From Bacteroidales bacterium (GTDB taxonomy: Bacteria; Bacteroidota; Bacteroidia; Bacteroidales; Muribaculaceae): a DNA stretch of 11,066 bases. The stretch covers positions 1-11,066 of the forward strand of contig JAHZGZ010000088.1 in NCBI GenBank assembly GCA_019420545.1, written 5' to 3'. How positions within the stretch are numbered: position 1 is the stretch's first letter; each line of letters opens with the position of its first letter. This document shows positions 1-7,194 of the stretch, one piece after another. The notes below the pieces were generated by a model. It did no database searches and had not been told where the DNA came from. It saw only the letters and a list, made by a program, of their open reading frames with translations. A program made the position numbers and the translations under genes.

Positions 1-21
1 GAAAGGCTTCCATTTTTTTGA

Positions 22-98
<77 letters not shown>

Positions 99-161
99 CA
101 TATGTCATTCTACATCGGGTGATAGTACGTCTGCGCTTAGGCTTGCCGATTTTGAACGGTG

Positions 162-193
162 CAAAGGTACACACTCTTTTCCATTCCACCAAA
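162..193 (-). promoter_or_regulatory. Bacteroidota-type promoter for tRNA-His
   Basis: On the minus strand a perfect -7 element, TACCTTTG (162-169, matching TAnnTTTG), is preceded by TTTG (190-193) with a 20-base spacer. This fits the Bacteroidota primary sigma factor consensus. Transcription would start near base 155, about 55 bases ahead of the mature tRNA-His 5' end. The element lies downstream of the purB terminator-like hairpin, so the tRNA is probably transcribed on its own. Confidence 0.75.
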
Positions 194-250
194 TATTTTG
201 CCGAATTTTTACAAAACCACACTTTCAGTATCCTCATAGGGCGCCGAGAA

Positions 251-284
251 CGACCGGAAGGGAGTAATACGGCCCTTCCGGCCG
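251..284 (-). terminator. Terminator-like hairpin after purB
   Basis: A 9-bp perfect stem (CCGGAAGGG at 254-262 with CCCTTCCGG at 273-281) is extended by two further pairs across one mismatch. The loop is 10 bases. It sits about 35 bases past the purB stop codon on the transcribed minus strand. The following bases (TCGTTCTCGG) are only moderately T-rich, so this is a weak intrinsic terminator by sequence. Position and stem strength support the call. Confidence 0.6.
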
Positions 285-318
285 GTGATTGGAGGCGTAA
301 AAGTTGGTTGGTTGCGGA

Positions 319-1662
319 TCAATATCCGGTATAGGTATGGGGCGAGAGGCGGTGCAGCTCGGCCTTCACGGCGTCGGACACGTTGAGGGTGTCGATGAAT
401 GCGGCGATGCTCTCGGCGGTGACGGTGGTGTTGACGCGGGTGAGCTCCTTGAGGGTCTCGTAGGGCTTGGGATAGCCTTCGCGGCGCAGGATAGTCTGGA
501 TACCTTCGGCCACTACGTTCCACATGCCGTCGAGGTCGCGGTTGATGGCGGCTTCGTTGAGGAGGAGTTTGCCGAGGCCCTTGAGGGTCGATGCTATGGC
601 GATCATCATGTGGGCCATGGGCACACCCACGTTGCGGAGCACGGTCGAGTCGGTGAGGTCGCGCTGGAGGCGGCTCACGGGGAGCTTCGTGGCGAGATGG
701 CCGAGCACGGCGTTGGCGATGCCGAGGTTGCCTTCGGAGTTCTCGAAGTCGATGGGATTGACCTTGTGGGGCATTGCCGAGGAGCCTACCTCGCCGGCCT
801 TGATCTTCTGCTTGAAGTATTCCATCGAGATGTACTGCCACATGTCGCGGTCAAGGTCGAGGATGATGGTGTTGATGCGGCGCATGGCGTCGAATATGGC
901 GGCCAGATTGTCGTAGTTGGAGATCTGGGTGGTATATTCCTCGCGCTCTATGCCGAGGCGCTCGCTGAGGAATGTGGCGGCAAACTTGCGCCAGTCGATT
1001 TCGGGATATGCGGTTAGGTGGGCGTTGAAATTGCCGGTTGCACCGCCGAACTTGCCGCTTACGGTAGATGCGTCGAGTATGGCGAGCTGCTTGCGCAGGC
1101 GGTAGCTGAACACACGTATCTCCTTGCCCAGGCGGGTGGGCGATGCGGGCTGGCCGTGGGTCTTGGCGAGCATGGGGAGGTCGGCCCACTCGTCGGCGCG
1201 TGCCTCAAGGTGCTCGATCAGTTCCACGAGCATGGGGCGGTATGCCTCGGCTATGGCTTCCTTGACCGACATCGGCACGGAAGTGTTGTTGATATCCTGA
1301 GAGGTAAGTCCGAAGTGGATGAATTCCTTTACGTCGCTGAGGCCGAGTGCGTCGAACTGCTCCTTCAGGAAATATTCCACGGCCTTCACGTCGTGGTTGG
1401 TGACCGACTCGATCTCCTTGATGCGCTGTGCGTTCTCTACCGAAAAATCCTTATAGATGGCGCGCAGGGCGGGGAACAGGGCATGGTCCACGCCGGCGAG
1501 CTGTGGAAGGGGTATCTCGCACAGGGCGATGAAATACTCTACTTCGACGCGCACACGGTAGCGTATAAGGGCGTATTCCGAAAAGTACTGGTCGAGGCGC
1601 TCGCACTTGCCGCGGTAGCGTCCGTCGACGGGTGATATGGTTGTAAGCTGAGAAAGTTCCAT
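319..1662 (-). CDS. purB: Adenylosuccinate lyase
   Basis: The 447-residue enzyme catalyses two cytosolic purine steps: cleavage of SAICAR to AICAR plus fumarate, and of adenylosuccinate to AMP plus fumarate. The fumarase/aspartase superfamily signature SSAMPHKVNP is at residues 294-303. The conserved TSQDINNTS block is at 120-128, KTHGQPASPT with its conserved His at 167-176, and the N-terminal SPVDGRY typical of PurB at 10-16. Length is normal for the bacterial family (about 450) and the frame is intact, ATG to TGA. It lies 69 bases after menG, separated by a hairpin, and I see no clear -7 element in that gap, so it may depend on read-through from phoH-purC-menG. The purC gene two positions upstream makes its substrate SAICAR. 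Several long plus-strand open frames cover this gene but are antisense shadows caused by GC bias. Confidence 0.97.
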   Translation of the reverse strand: MELSQLTTISPVDGRYRGKCERLDQYFSEYALIRYRVRVEVEYFIALCEIPLPQLAGVDHALFPALRAIYKDFSVENAQRIKEIESVTNHDVKAVEYFLKEQFDALGLSDVKEFIHFGLTSQDINNTSVPMSVKEAIAEAYRPMLVELIEHLEARADEWADLPMLAKTHGQPASPTRLGKEIRVFSYRLRKQLAILDASTVSGKFGGATGNFNAHLTAYPEIDWRKFAATFLSERLGIEREEYTTQISNYDNLAAIFDAMRRINTIILDLDRDMWQYISMEYFKQKIKAGEVGSSAMPHKVNPIDFENSEGNLGIANAVLGHLATKLPVSRLQRDLTDSTVLRNVGVPMAHMMIAIASTLKGLGKLLLNEAAINRDLDGMWNVVAEGIQTILRREGYPKPYETLKELTRVNTTVTAESIAAFIDTLNVSDAVKAELHRLSPHTYTGY

Positions 1663-1697
1663 TGTTGGGACGGAAAGTGAATGATGGGTTGAAAACG

Positions 1698-1724
1698 GGC
1701 ATAGCCCCGCGCGGAGGCTATGCC
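1698..1724 (-). terminator. Hairpin between menG and purB (terminator or attenuator)
   Basis: GGCATAGCC (1698-1706) and GGCTATGCC (1716-1724) form a perfect 9-bp stem with a 9-base loop. The hairpin starts 7 bases past the menG stop codon. On the transcribed minus strand it is followed by CGTTTTC, a run of only four T. This is consistent with a weak intrinsic terminator that allows partial read-through into purB, or with a 3' stabilising stem. Confidence 0.6.
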
Positions 1725-1731
1725 ATGATGC

Positions 1732-2484
1732 TTATTTTCGGGCGAGGTAGATGGTACACACGCCGAATGTGAGGGGATGGTGTTCGGTGGCGGAGAATCC
1801 GGCCTCGCGCATGAGAGCGAGCATCGACTCTCCTTGGGGAACGGCGGCGATGCTTTCGGGGAGATAGCTGTAGGCACGCACGTCGTGGCTCACCATGCGC
1901 CCTACCAGGGGGATGATATGGCGCGTGTAGAGCTTGTAGAAGGGCTTGACCAGCGGGGATGTGGGTGTCGACAGCTCGATGACGCATAGAGTGCCTCCGG
2001 GACGCAGCACGCGGTACATCTCGCGGTAGCCCTGGAGCAGATGCTCGAAGTTGCGCACTCCGTAGGCGGCGGTAACCACGTCGTAGGTGGCGTCGGCCAT
2101 GGGGAGGCGCAGGCAGTCGGCGGTGCGGAATGTCATTTTCGCTCCCGTGGCTCTGGCGGCGGTGTCGGCGTCGGCCTTGCGGCGCGCCACCTCAAGCATC
2201 CCCTCGCTGAGGTCGATGCCGGTGACGGTGTCGGGGCGCAGCGAGCGTGCAAGAAGCAGGGCGAGGTCGCCGGTGCCGGTGGCCACGTCGAGAATGTCGG
2301 CATGGGGGCGTCCGGCAAGCATGCGCACGGCCTTGCGACGCCAGAGCCGGTCGATGCCGAAGGTCATCATCCGGTTCATGAAGTCGTAGGCGGGCGCTAT
2401 GGAGTCGAACATGTCGCGCACCTGTTCGGTCTTGCAGCGCGTGTCGTCGCGGTAGGGGTTGACGCGCTCGGCCTTTACATCCAT
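1732..2484 (-). CDS. menG: Demethylmenaquinone methyltransferase (MenG/UbiE family)
   Basis: The 250-residue class I SAM-dependent methyltransferase performs the C-methylation of demethylmenaquinone to menaquinone, the respiratory quinone of Bacteroidales. The SAM-binding motif I, LDVATGTGDLAL, is at residues 65-76. The post-motif acidic loop GIDLSEGML is at 89-97, and the family-typical YGVRNFEHLLQG with the following MYRVLRPGG is at 141-164. YSYLPESI at 206-213 matches the UbiE C-terminal signature. It starts 19 bases after the purC stop, so the two are probably co-transcribed. A ubiquinone role (UbiE) is unlikely because Bacteroidales use menaquinone; this is inferred from lineage. The frame is intact with an ATG start and TAA stop, and length fits the family. 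Confidence 0.94.
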   Translation of the reverse strand: MDVKAERVNPYRDDTRCKTEQVRDMFDSIAPAYDFMNRMMTFGIDRLWRRKAVRMLAGRPHADILDVATGTGDLALLLARSLRPDTVTGIDLSEGMLEVARRKADADTAARATGAKMTFRTADCLRLPMADATYDVVTAAYGVRNFEHLLQGYREMYRVLRPGGTLCVIELSTPTSPLVKPFYKLYTRHIIPLVGRMVSHDVRAYSYLPESIAAVPQGESMLALMREAGFSATEHHPLTFGVCTIYLARK

Positions 2485-2503
2485 ATGCGTTACGGTCAGT
2501 GAA

Positions 2504-3457
2504 TTATTTGCGGGCTTCGAGCCAAGCGGTGACTGATTTTCCGATGCGGTCGGCGAGGTTGCCGGTCTCAGTGCTGCGGTCGAACTTCTCGCCGGTGATG
2601 TGCTCGTACAGCTCGATGTAGCGGTCGCTTACTGACTCGCAGTAGGCATCGGTCATCTCGGGTACCTGCTGGCCCTCCTTGCCCATGAAGCCGTTTTCGA
2701 TAAGCCACTGGCGCACGAATTCCTTTGAGAGCTGCTTCTGGGGTTCGCCTTTTTCGAAGCGCTGCTGATAGCCGTCGGCGTAGAAGTAGCGCGATGAGTC
2801 GGGGGTATGGATCTCGTCGATGAGGTATACCTTGCCGTCGCGCTTGCCGAACTCGTACTTGGTGTCGACGAGGATGAGGCCGTGTTTGGCTGCGATTTCC
2901 GAGCCGCGCTTGAAGAGCTCGCGTGTGTAGCGCTCCATCTGCTCGTAGTCGGCTTTGTCGACGATGCCCTGGGCGATGATCTCTTCGCGCGAGATGTTCT
3001 CGTCGTGGCCTGCCTCGGCCTTGGTGGTGGGGGTGATGATGGGCTCGGGGAACTTCTCGTTTTCCTTCATGCCGTCGGGGAGCTTCACTCCGCAGAGTTC
3101 GCGGCATCCGGCCTGATATTCGCGCCATGCGCTGCCTGTGAGGTAGCCGCGTATGATCATCTCCACGCGGAAGCCTTCACACTTGAGGCCGACGGTCACC
3201 ATAGGGTCGGGAGTGGCGAGCTTCCAGTTGGGTACGATGTCGGCGGTGGCGTCGAGGAACTTTGCGGCGATCTGATTGAGCACCTGTCCCTTGAAGGGGA
3301 TACCCTTGGGGAGAATGACGTCGAATGCCGAGATGCGGTCGGTGGCGACCATCACCATGATGTCGTCGTTGATGTCGTAGACGTCGCGTACCTTACCGTG
3401 GTACACGCTCTTCTGGCCGGGAAAATTGAAATCGGTCTTTGTAAGTGTCTGTGCCAT
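2504..3457 (-). CDS. purC: Phosphoribosylaminoimidazole-succinocarboxamide (SAICAR) synthase
   Basis: This cytosolic enzyme joins CAIR and aspartate with ATP to make SAICAR in de novo purine synthesis. Family motifs are present: TDRISAFDV at residues 39-47, the RGYLTGSAWREY signature at 103-114, LILVDTKYEFG at 194-204, and the second signature LIDEIHTPDSSRYF at 212-225. At 317 residues it is longer than the 237-residue E. coli enzyme and close to the longer form found in Bacteroidales and fungi, with the extra length mainly in the C-terminal third. It lies 60 bases after phoH and 19 bases before menG. No clear promoter is visible in the phoH-purC gap, so co-transcription with phoH is likely. 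Its product is the substrate of PurB, encoded by the last gene of the cluster. Confidence 0.97.
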   Translation of the reverse strand: MAQTLTKTDFNFPGQKSVYHGKVRDVYDINDDIMVMVATDRISAFDVILPKGIPFKGQVLNQIAAKFLDATADIVPNWKLATPDPMVTVGLKCEGFRVEMIIRGYLTGSAWREYQAGCRELCGVKLPDGMKENEKFPEPIITPTTKAEAGHDENISREEIIAQGIVDKADYEQMERYTRELFKRGSEIAAKHGLILVDTKYEFGKRDGKVYLIDEIHTPDSSRYFYADGYQQRFEKGEPQKQLSKEFVRQWLIENGFMGKEGQQVPEMTDAYCESVSDRYIELYEHITGEKFDRSTETGNLADRIGKSVTAWLEARK

Positions 3458-3517
3458 TGCTGTATGATGATGTGATGATTTTGATTGATTCGGAGTTGTA
3501 TAGTGGTGAGGCGCTTT

Positions 3518-4525
3518 TCAGTCGGCCTCTGCGGCGCCGTCGCCTGAATCGCCTTCGTGGTGCGTGCCGGTTTCGGCGAGGGCTTTCATCTCGTCGTCGT
3601 AGTGCTGGTATGCCTCGACGATGCGCTGCACGAGGTGGTGGCGCACGATGTCCTTCTTGCCGAACTCGACCATGCCGATGCCGTCGACACCTTTCAGTAC
3701 GGTGAGCGCCTGCACCAGTCCGGAACGTACCGAGCGCGGGAGGTCGATCTGGGTGACGTCGCCGGTGATTATCATCTTGGCGTTCATGCCCAGTCGGGTA
3801 AGGAACATTTTTATCTGATGGGTGGTGGTGTTCTGTGCTTCGTCGAGTACGATTACGGCGTCGTTGAGGGTGCGTCCGCGCATGAATGCGAGCGGCGCGA
3901 TCTGGATCACGTTGTTGTCCATGTACTCCTTGAGCTTCACGGCGGGGATCATGTCCTCGAGGGCGTCGTAGAGCGGCTGGAGATATGGGTCGATCTTGTC
4001 CTTCATGTCGCCGGGGAGGAATCCGAGCTTCTCGCCGGCCTCCACGGCCGGGCGCGAGAGGATTATCTTGCGCACCTCGCGGTTTTTTAGGGCGCGCACG
4101 GCCAGAGCGATGGCGATGTAGGTCTTGCCGGTTCCGGCGGGGCCGAGGGCGAATGTTAGGTCGTTGTGGATGAATGCGTCGACGAGCTTCTGCTGGTTGG
4201 GATTGCGTGCGGCGATGGGCTTTCCGTTGATGCCGAAGATGATCACGTCGTCGTGCTTCATCTCCTTCGGGGAGTGGCCTTTCACTATGTCGAGGATGAC
4301 ATCCTCGGGGAGCTTGTTGTAGCGCGAGCAGTAATCTTCAAGCTCCTTGATGCGCTTTTCAAACTGTGCGGTCTCCTCTTCGTCGCCGATAACCTTGATT
4401 ACTTGTCCGCGCGCGGCCATGCGCAGCTTTGGGAACAGGTTTCTGATTAGCTGCATGTTGCAGTTGTTTACCCCGTAGAAACTTACGGGATCCACGCTGT
4501 CGATAATTATAATTCGCTCAATCAT
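3518..4525 (-). CDS. phoH: PhoH-family ATPase (PhoH-like protein)
   Basis: This 335-residue cytosolic P-loop ATPase belongs to the PhoH/PhoH-like family, linked to RNA metabolism and phosphate stress in other bacteria; the precise role is not settled. Walker A, GPAGTGKT, is at residues 128-135; SRPAVEAGEKLGFLPGD at 157-173; Walker B, VIVLDEAQN, at 224-232; and GDVTQIDLP at 255-263. The acidic, low-complexity tail after about residue 316 is probably disordered. I chose the ATG at 4523-4525, giving the N terminus MIERIIIIDS typical of Bacteroidales PhoH. The frame extends upstream to a TTG at 4594, but a promoter -7 element at 4548-4555 lies inside that extension. The gene heads the phoH-purC-menG-purB cluster. 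Confidence 0.93.
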   Translation of the reverse strand: MIERIIIIDSVDPVSFYGVNNCNMQLIRNLFPKLRMAARGQVIKVIGDEEETAQFEKRIKELEDYCSRYNKLPEDVILDIVKGHSPKEMKHDDVIIFGINGKPIAARNPNQQKLVDAFIHNDLTFALGPAGTGKTYIAIALAVRALKNREVRKIILSRPAVEAGEKLGFLPGDMKDKIDPYLQPLYDALEDMIPAVKLKEYMDNNVIQIAPLAFMRGRTLNDAVIVLDEAQNTTTHQIKMFLTRLGMNAKMIITGDVTQIDLPRSVRSGLVQALTVLKGVDGIGMVEFGKKDIVRHHLVQRIVEAYQHYDDEMKALAETGTHHEGDSGDGAAEAD

Positions 4526-4547
4526 CCGAGAATCGTGAAATAGTTTA

Positions 4548-4555
4548 CAAAGGTA
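4548..4555 (-). promoter_or_regulatory. Bacteroidota -7 promoter element for the phoH cluster
   Basis: TACCTTTG on the minus strand matches TAnnTTTG exactly and is identical to the -7 element of the tRNA-His promoter in this window. It is 22 bases upstream of the phoH ATG, implying a very short 5' untranslated leader of roughly 15 bases. No good TTTG -33 element is seen at the usual 19-21 base spacing; the nearest TTTG (4592-4595) is 36 bases upstream, too far. The call rests on the -7 match and the position. Confidence 0.6.
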
Positions 4556-4637
4556 CAACAAATCTGCGACACGGAATGATTTTTCAGATGGCAAATTTTA
4601 AGGGATCAAAGGCCGAAGGCCGGCAGGGTGTCGAGAG

Positions 4638-4729
4638 GGCCGGTAGGGGTAGGGACTTTAGGGTCGGTAGGGGCTTTAGAGACTTTAGGGACTTTAAGGA
4701 CTTTAAGGACGTTAGAGACCCTACCGGCC
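4638..4729. repeat. 9-bp tandem repeat array bracketed by 11-bp inverted arms
   Basis: From 4652 to 4723 the plus strand reads as eight consecutive 9-base units with consensus GRGACTTTA: gggacttta, gggtcggta, ggggcttta, gagacttta, gggacttta, aggacttta, aggacgtta, gagacccta. The array is bracketed by a perfect 11-bp inverted repeat, GGCCGGTAGGG (4638-4648) and CCCTACCGGCC (4719-4729). It fills the space between the vor gamma gene stop and the phoH promoter. As RNA from the minus strand it could form a stem with a loop of about 70 bases, starting 11 bases past the gamma stop codon. It might thus help end that operon, but no T run follows it. Confidence 0.8.
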
Positions 4730-4740
4730 GGGTGGGGGAA

Positions 4741-5283
4741 TCAGGCTGGGGAGACGAGGGCGATGCCGCGGCGGATGGCCTGCTCGTTGAGGGGGAGGAG
4801 GTGGTGGTGGCGCTCGGGGAGGGTCTTTTTGAGGCCGCGGAGCACGGCGTCGACGTCGACCACGGGCTTCATGCCGAGGATCGCGCCGAGCACGATCATG
4901 TTGTAGGTCTTGGAGTTGCCCATCTCTACGGCAGCGTCCATGGCGGGGATTTCACGTACGGTGATGTCGGTGCGCACAGGGCGGCGGTGTATGCCGTAGG
5001 CGTCGTAAATGAGGAGTCCGCCGGGCTTTACTTTCGATTCGAATTTGTCGAGGCTCTGCTGGTTGAGCACTACGGCTGTATCGTAGGTGTCGAGCACGGG
5101 AGAGCTGATGGGTGTGTCGCTGAGGATAACGGTCACGTTGGCAGTGCCGCCGCGCTGTTCGGGGCCGTAGGCGGGCATCCATGTAACCTCGAGATTGTTC
5201 ATAAGTCCGGCATAGGCGAGTATCTTTCCCATCGACAGCACGCCCTGTCCGCCGAATCCCGATATGATGATTTCTTCTTTCAT
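4741..5283 (-). CDS. 2-oxoacid:ferredoxin oxidoreductase, gamma subunit
   Basis: The 180-residue protein is the gamma chain of a four-subunit 2-oxoacid:ferredoxin oxidoreductase, the domain that contributes to CoA handling. The N-terminal GFGGQGV at residues 9-15 is the nucleotide/CoA-domain hallmark of the family, and MPAYGPEQRGG followed by TANVTV at 36-52 is equally typical. Length matches stand-alone gamma subunits (about 180). It starts 11 bases after the beta gene stop and is the last gene of the operon ferredoxin-alpha-beta-gamma. Databases name such genes vorC or korC depending on the inferred substrate, which the gamma chain does not decide, so no symbol is given. The frame is intact, ATG to TGA, and the stop abuts a 9-bp repeat element. 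Confidence 0.93.
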   Translation of the reverse strand: MKEEIIISGFGGQGVLSMGKILAYAGLMNNLEVTWMPAYGPEQRGGTANVTVILSDTPISSPVLDTYDTAVVLNQQSLDKFESKVKPGGLLIYDAYGIHRRPVRTDITVREIPAMDAAVEMGNSKTYNMIVLGAILGMKPVVDVDAVLRGLKKTLPERHHHLLPLNEQAIRRGIALVSPA

Positions 5284-5294
5284 GCCTGGGAGAA

Positions 5295-6065
5295 TTATTG
5301 GTCAACAGTATTTTTGAGGTCGCCGAGGGGATATGCCTCGAACATGTTCTGCTCCATCCACTCGTTGGACTTCGCGGGTGACATTTTCCATCCGGAGTTG
5401 CAGGTGCTTACCACCTCCACCACCGAAGTGCCGCGTCCTTCCATCGAGTTGGCGAACGCTTTGCGTAGCGCGGCCTTGGCCTTGCGCACGGCGGCGGGAG
5501 TGTGGACGGCCTGGCGGGTTACGTAGCATGTGCCCGGGAGCATGGCGAGCAGCGGAGTGATGTTGAGCGGATGTCCGTTGAGGTCGGCGCGGCGCCCGTA
5601 GGGTGTGGTGGAGGTCACCATGCCTTCGAGTGTGGTGGGAGCCATCTGTCCGCCGGTCATGCCGTATATACCGTTGTTGATGAAGATGATCACGATGTTC
5701 TCACCGCGGTTGGCTGCATGGATTGTCTCGCAAGTGCCTATAGCGGCGAGGTCGCCGTCGCCCTGGTAGGTGAACACCATTTTGTCGGGGCTGAGGCGCT
5801 TGACTGCGGTGGCTACTGCGGGCGCACGTCCGTGGGCGGCCTCGATCCAGTCGATGTCGATATAGCGGTAGGCGAATACGGCACAGCCCACCGGGGCTAT
5901 GCCGATGGTCTTCTCCTGCAGGCCGAGTTCCTCCACCACTTCGGCCACAAGCTTGTGGACCACACCGTGGCTGCAGCCCGGGCAATAGTGCATGGTCTCG
6001 TCGGTGAGGAGCGAGGGGCGCGAATATACGCGGTTCTCCTCCTTGATGATATCGTTGAGTTCCAT
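5295..6065 (-). CDS. 2-oxoacid:ferredoxin oxidoreductase, beta subunit (thiamine diphosphate-binding)
   Basis: This 256-residue catalytic chain binds thiamine diphosphate and Mg2+ and works with the alpha subunit to decarboxylate a 2-oxoacid, forming acyl-CoA, CO2 and reduced ferredoxin. The YCPGC block at residues 27-31 and the APVGCAVF segment from 57 are conserved in this subunit family. The thiamine diphosphate/metal motif begins GDGD (102-105) and ends NN (130-131), with YGMTGGQMAPTT at 134-145. It follows the alpha gene by 6 bases and precedes gamma by 11, so translational coupling is likely. It lacks an N-terminal ferredoxin domain; that function is the separate small protein at the head of the operon. 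The substrate could be branched-chain oxoacids (VOR) or 2-oxoglutarate (KOR). Confidence 0.95.
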   Translation of the reverse strand: MELNDIIKEENRVYSRPSLLTDETMHYCPGCSHGVVHKLVAEVVEELGLQEKTIGIAPVGCAVFAYRYIDIDWIEAAHGRAPAVATAVKRLSPDKMVFTYQGDGDLAAIGTCETIHAANRGENIVIIFINNGIYGMTGGQMAPTTLEGMVTSTTPYGRRADLNGHPLNITPLLAMLPGTCYVTRQAVHTPAAVRKAKAALRKAFANSMEGRGTSVVEVVSTCNSGWKMSPAKSNEWMEQNMFEAYPLGDLKNTVDQ

Positions 6066-6071
6066 AATCGG

Positions 6072-7157
6072 TCAGTTCTGTGGGAGATGGTTGAAGAAAG
6101 CGTCGAGTACCTCCTGTGGGTTGGGGACGATGCCGCCGAGACGTCCGAAATGGCAGACGGGCACCGAGTCGTGGCATGCGAGCCTTACGTCCTCGATCAT
6201 CTGTCCGGCGTTGAGCTCGACCACCATTATGCCCTTGACTTTTGAGGCAAGGCGTTCGATCTCAGCTTTCGGGAACGGCCAGAGGGTTATTGGGCGCAGG
6301 AGTCCGATCTTAATACCCTGCTCGCGAGCCATCTCAATGGCTTTCTGAGAGATACGGGCAATGGAGCCGAAAGCTACTATCAGGTAGTCGCAGTCGTCGA
6401 TGCCGTAAGAGGCAAAGCGCACCTCGTTTTCCTCGATAAGGCGGTATTTCTCCTGAAGGCGGAGGTTGATCTCCTCCATAGCCTGTGGGAGCAGCTCGAG
6501 GGTCGTCATGATGTTGCGCTGGCGCGACGCCGGCTTTCCGGTTACGGCCCAGGGACACTGCTCGGCAATCTGCTCGGGAGTGCGGCGCGGCCGCTGCTCG
6601 GGGAGCACTACCTTTTCCATCATCTGGCCCACGATGCCGTCGGCGAGTATAATGGCCGGAGTGCGGTATTTGAATGCCAGATCAAATCCGAGGCCCACGA
6701 AGTCGGCCATCTCCTGCACCGTTGCCGGGGCGAGGGTGATGAGTCGGTAGTCGCCATGTCCGCCCCCTTTTGTGGTCTGGAAATAATCGGCCTGCGAGGG
6801 CTGGATGGTGCCGAGACCGGGGCCGCCGCGCATGACGTTGATAATCAGCGCTGGAAGTTCTCCGGCGGCGATATAGCTTATCCCCTCCTGCTTCAGCGAC
6901 ACGCCGGGCGATGACGACGAGGTAAACACGGCTTTGCCGCATGCGGCGCCCCCGTATACCATATTTATAGCGGCGAGCTCGCTTTCGGCCTGCAGCACAA
7001 CCATGCCTGTAGTCTCCCACGGCATCAGTTCCTCCAGGGTCTCGAGCACCTCGCTCTGGGGTGTGATGGGGTATCCGAAGTATCCGTCGGCACCGTAGCG
7101 TATAGCGGCGTGGGCGAGGGCTTCGTTGCCCTTCATCAGTTTAACTTCTTCGCTCAT
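6072..7157 (-). CDS. vorB: 3-methyl-2-oxobutanoate (2-ketoisovalerate):ferredoxin oxidoreductase, VorB-type alpha subunit
   Basis: This 361-residue chain carries the pyrimidine-binding half of the thiamine diphosphate site. FGYPITPQSEV at residues 27-37 and the VVLQAESELAAINMVYGG segment at 53-70 are the core motifs. SSSSPGVSLKQEGISY (80-95), RGGPGLGTIQPSQADYFQ (110-127) and GGGHGDYRLI (131-140) follow. That run is the pattern I associate with the VorB group of alpha subunits in anaerobes, which led me to favour branched-chain 2-oxoacids as substrate. Family-level recognition is strong; substrate is inferred, and 2-oxoglutarate is the main alternative. It starts 37 bases after the ferredoxin gene. 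In fermentative gut bacteria such enzymes supply branched-chain acyl-CoA and reduced ferredoxin, or fix CO2 in reverse. Confidence 0.9.
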   Translation of the reverse strand: MSEEVKLMKGNEALAHAAIRYGADGYFGYPITPQSEVLETLEELMPWETTGMVVLQAESELAAINMVYGGAACGKAVFTSSSSPGVSLKQEGISYIAAGELPALIINVMRGGPGLGTIQPSQADYFQTTKGGGHGDYRLITLAPATVQEMADFVGLGFDLAFKYRTPAIILADGIVGQMMEKVVLPEQRPRRTPEQIAEQCPWAVTGKPASRQRNIMTTLELLPQAMEEINLRLQEKYRLIEENEVRFASYGIDDCDYLIVAFGSIARISQKAIEMAREQGIKIGLLRPITLWPFPKAEIERLASKVKGIMVVELNAGQMIEDVRLACHDSVPVCHFGRLGGIVPNPQEVLDAFFNHLPQN

Positions 7158-7194
7158 AAATGTGTAAGTAGCTAAAATTCAACATGAGGGAATA

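Noticed and set aside
304..1635. Long plus-strand open frames across the purB region (304-1017 and 1018-1635)
   Set aside because: They run antisense to a complete PurB with all signature motifs. Their Gly/Val/Asp-rich translations have no recognisable family, and GC-biased third positions keep the complementary frame open.
4652..4723. Possible CRISPR array
   Set aside because: The repeats are 9 bases and directly abutting with no spacers, and no cas gene is nearby.
4576..5526. A 316-codon plus-strand open frame over the 9-bp repeats and the gamma and beta genes
   Set aside because: It is antisense to two confident genes, its start lies in repeat DNA and its product is low-complexity. It is a by-product of base composition.
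5502..6245. A 247-codon plus-strand open frame over the beta and alpha genes
   Set aside because: It is antisense to the thiamine diphosphate-binding subunit genes and shows no domain-like sequence.
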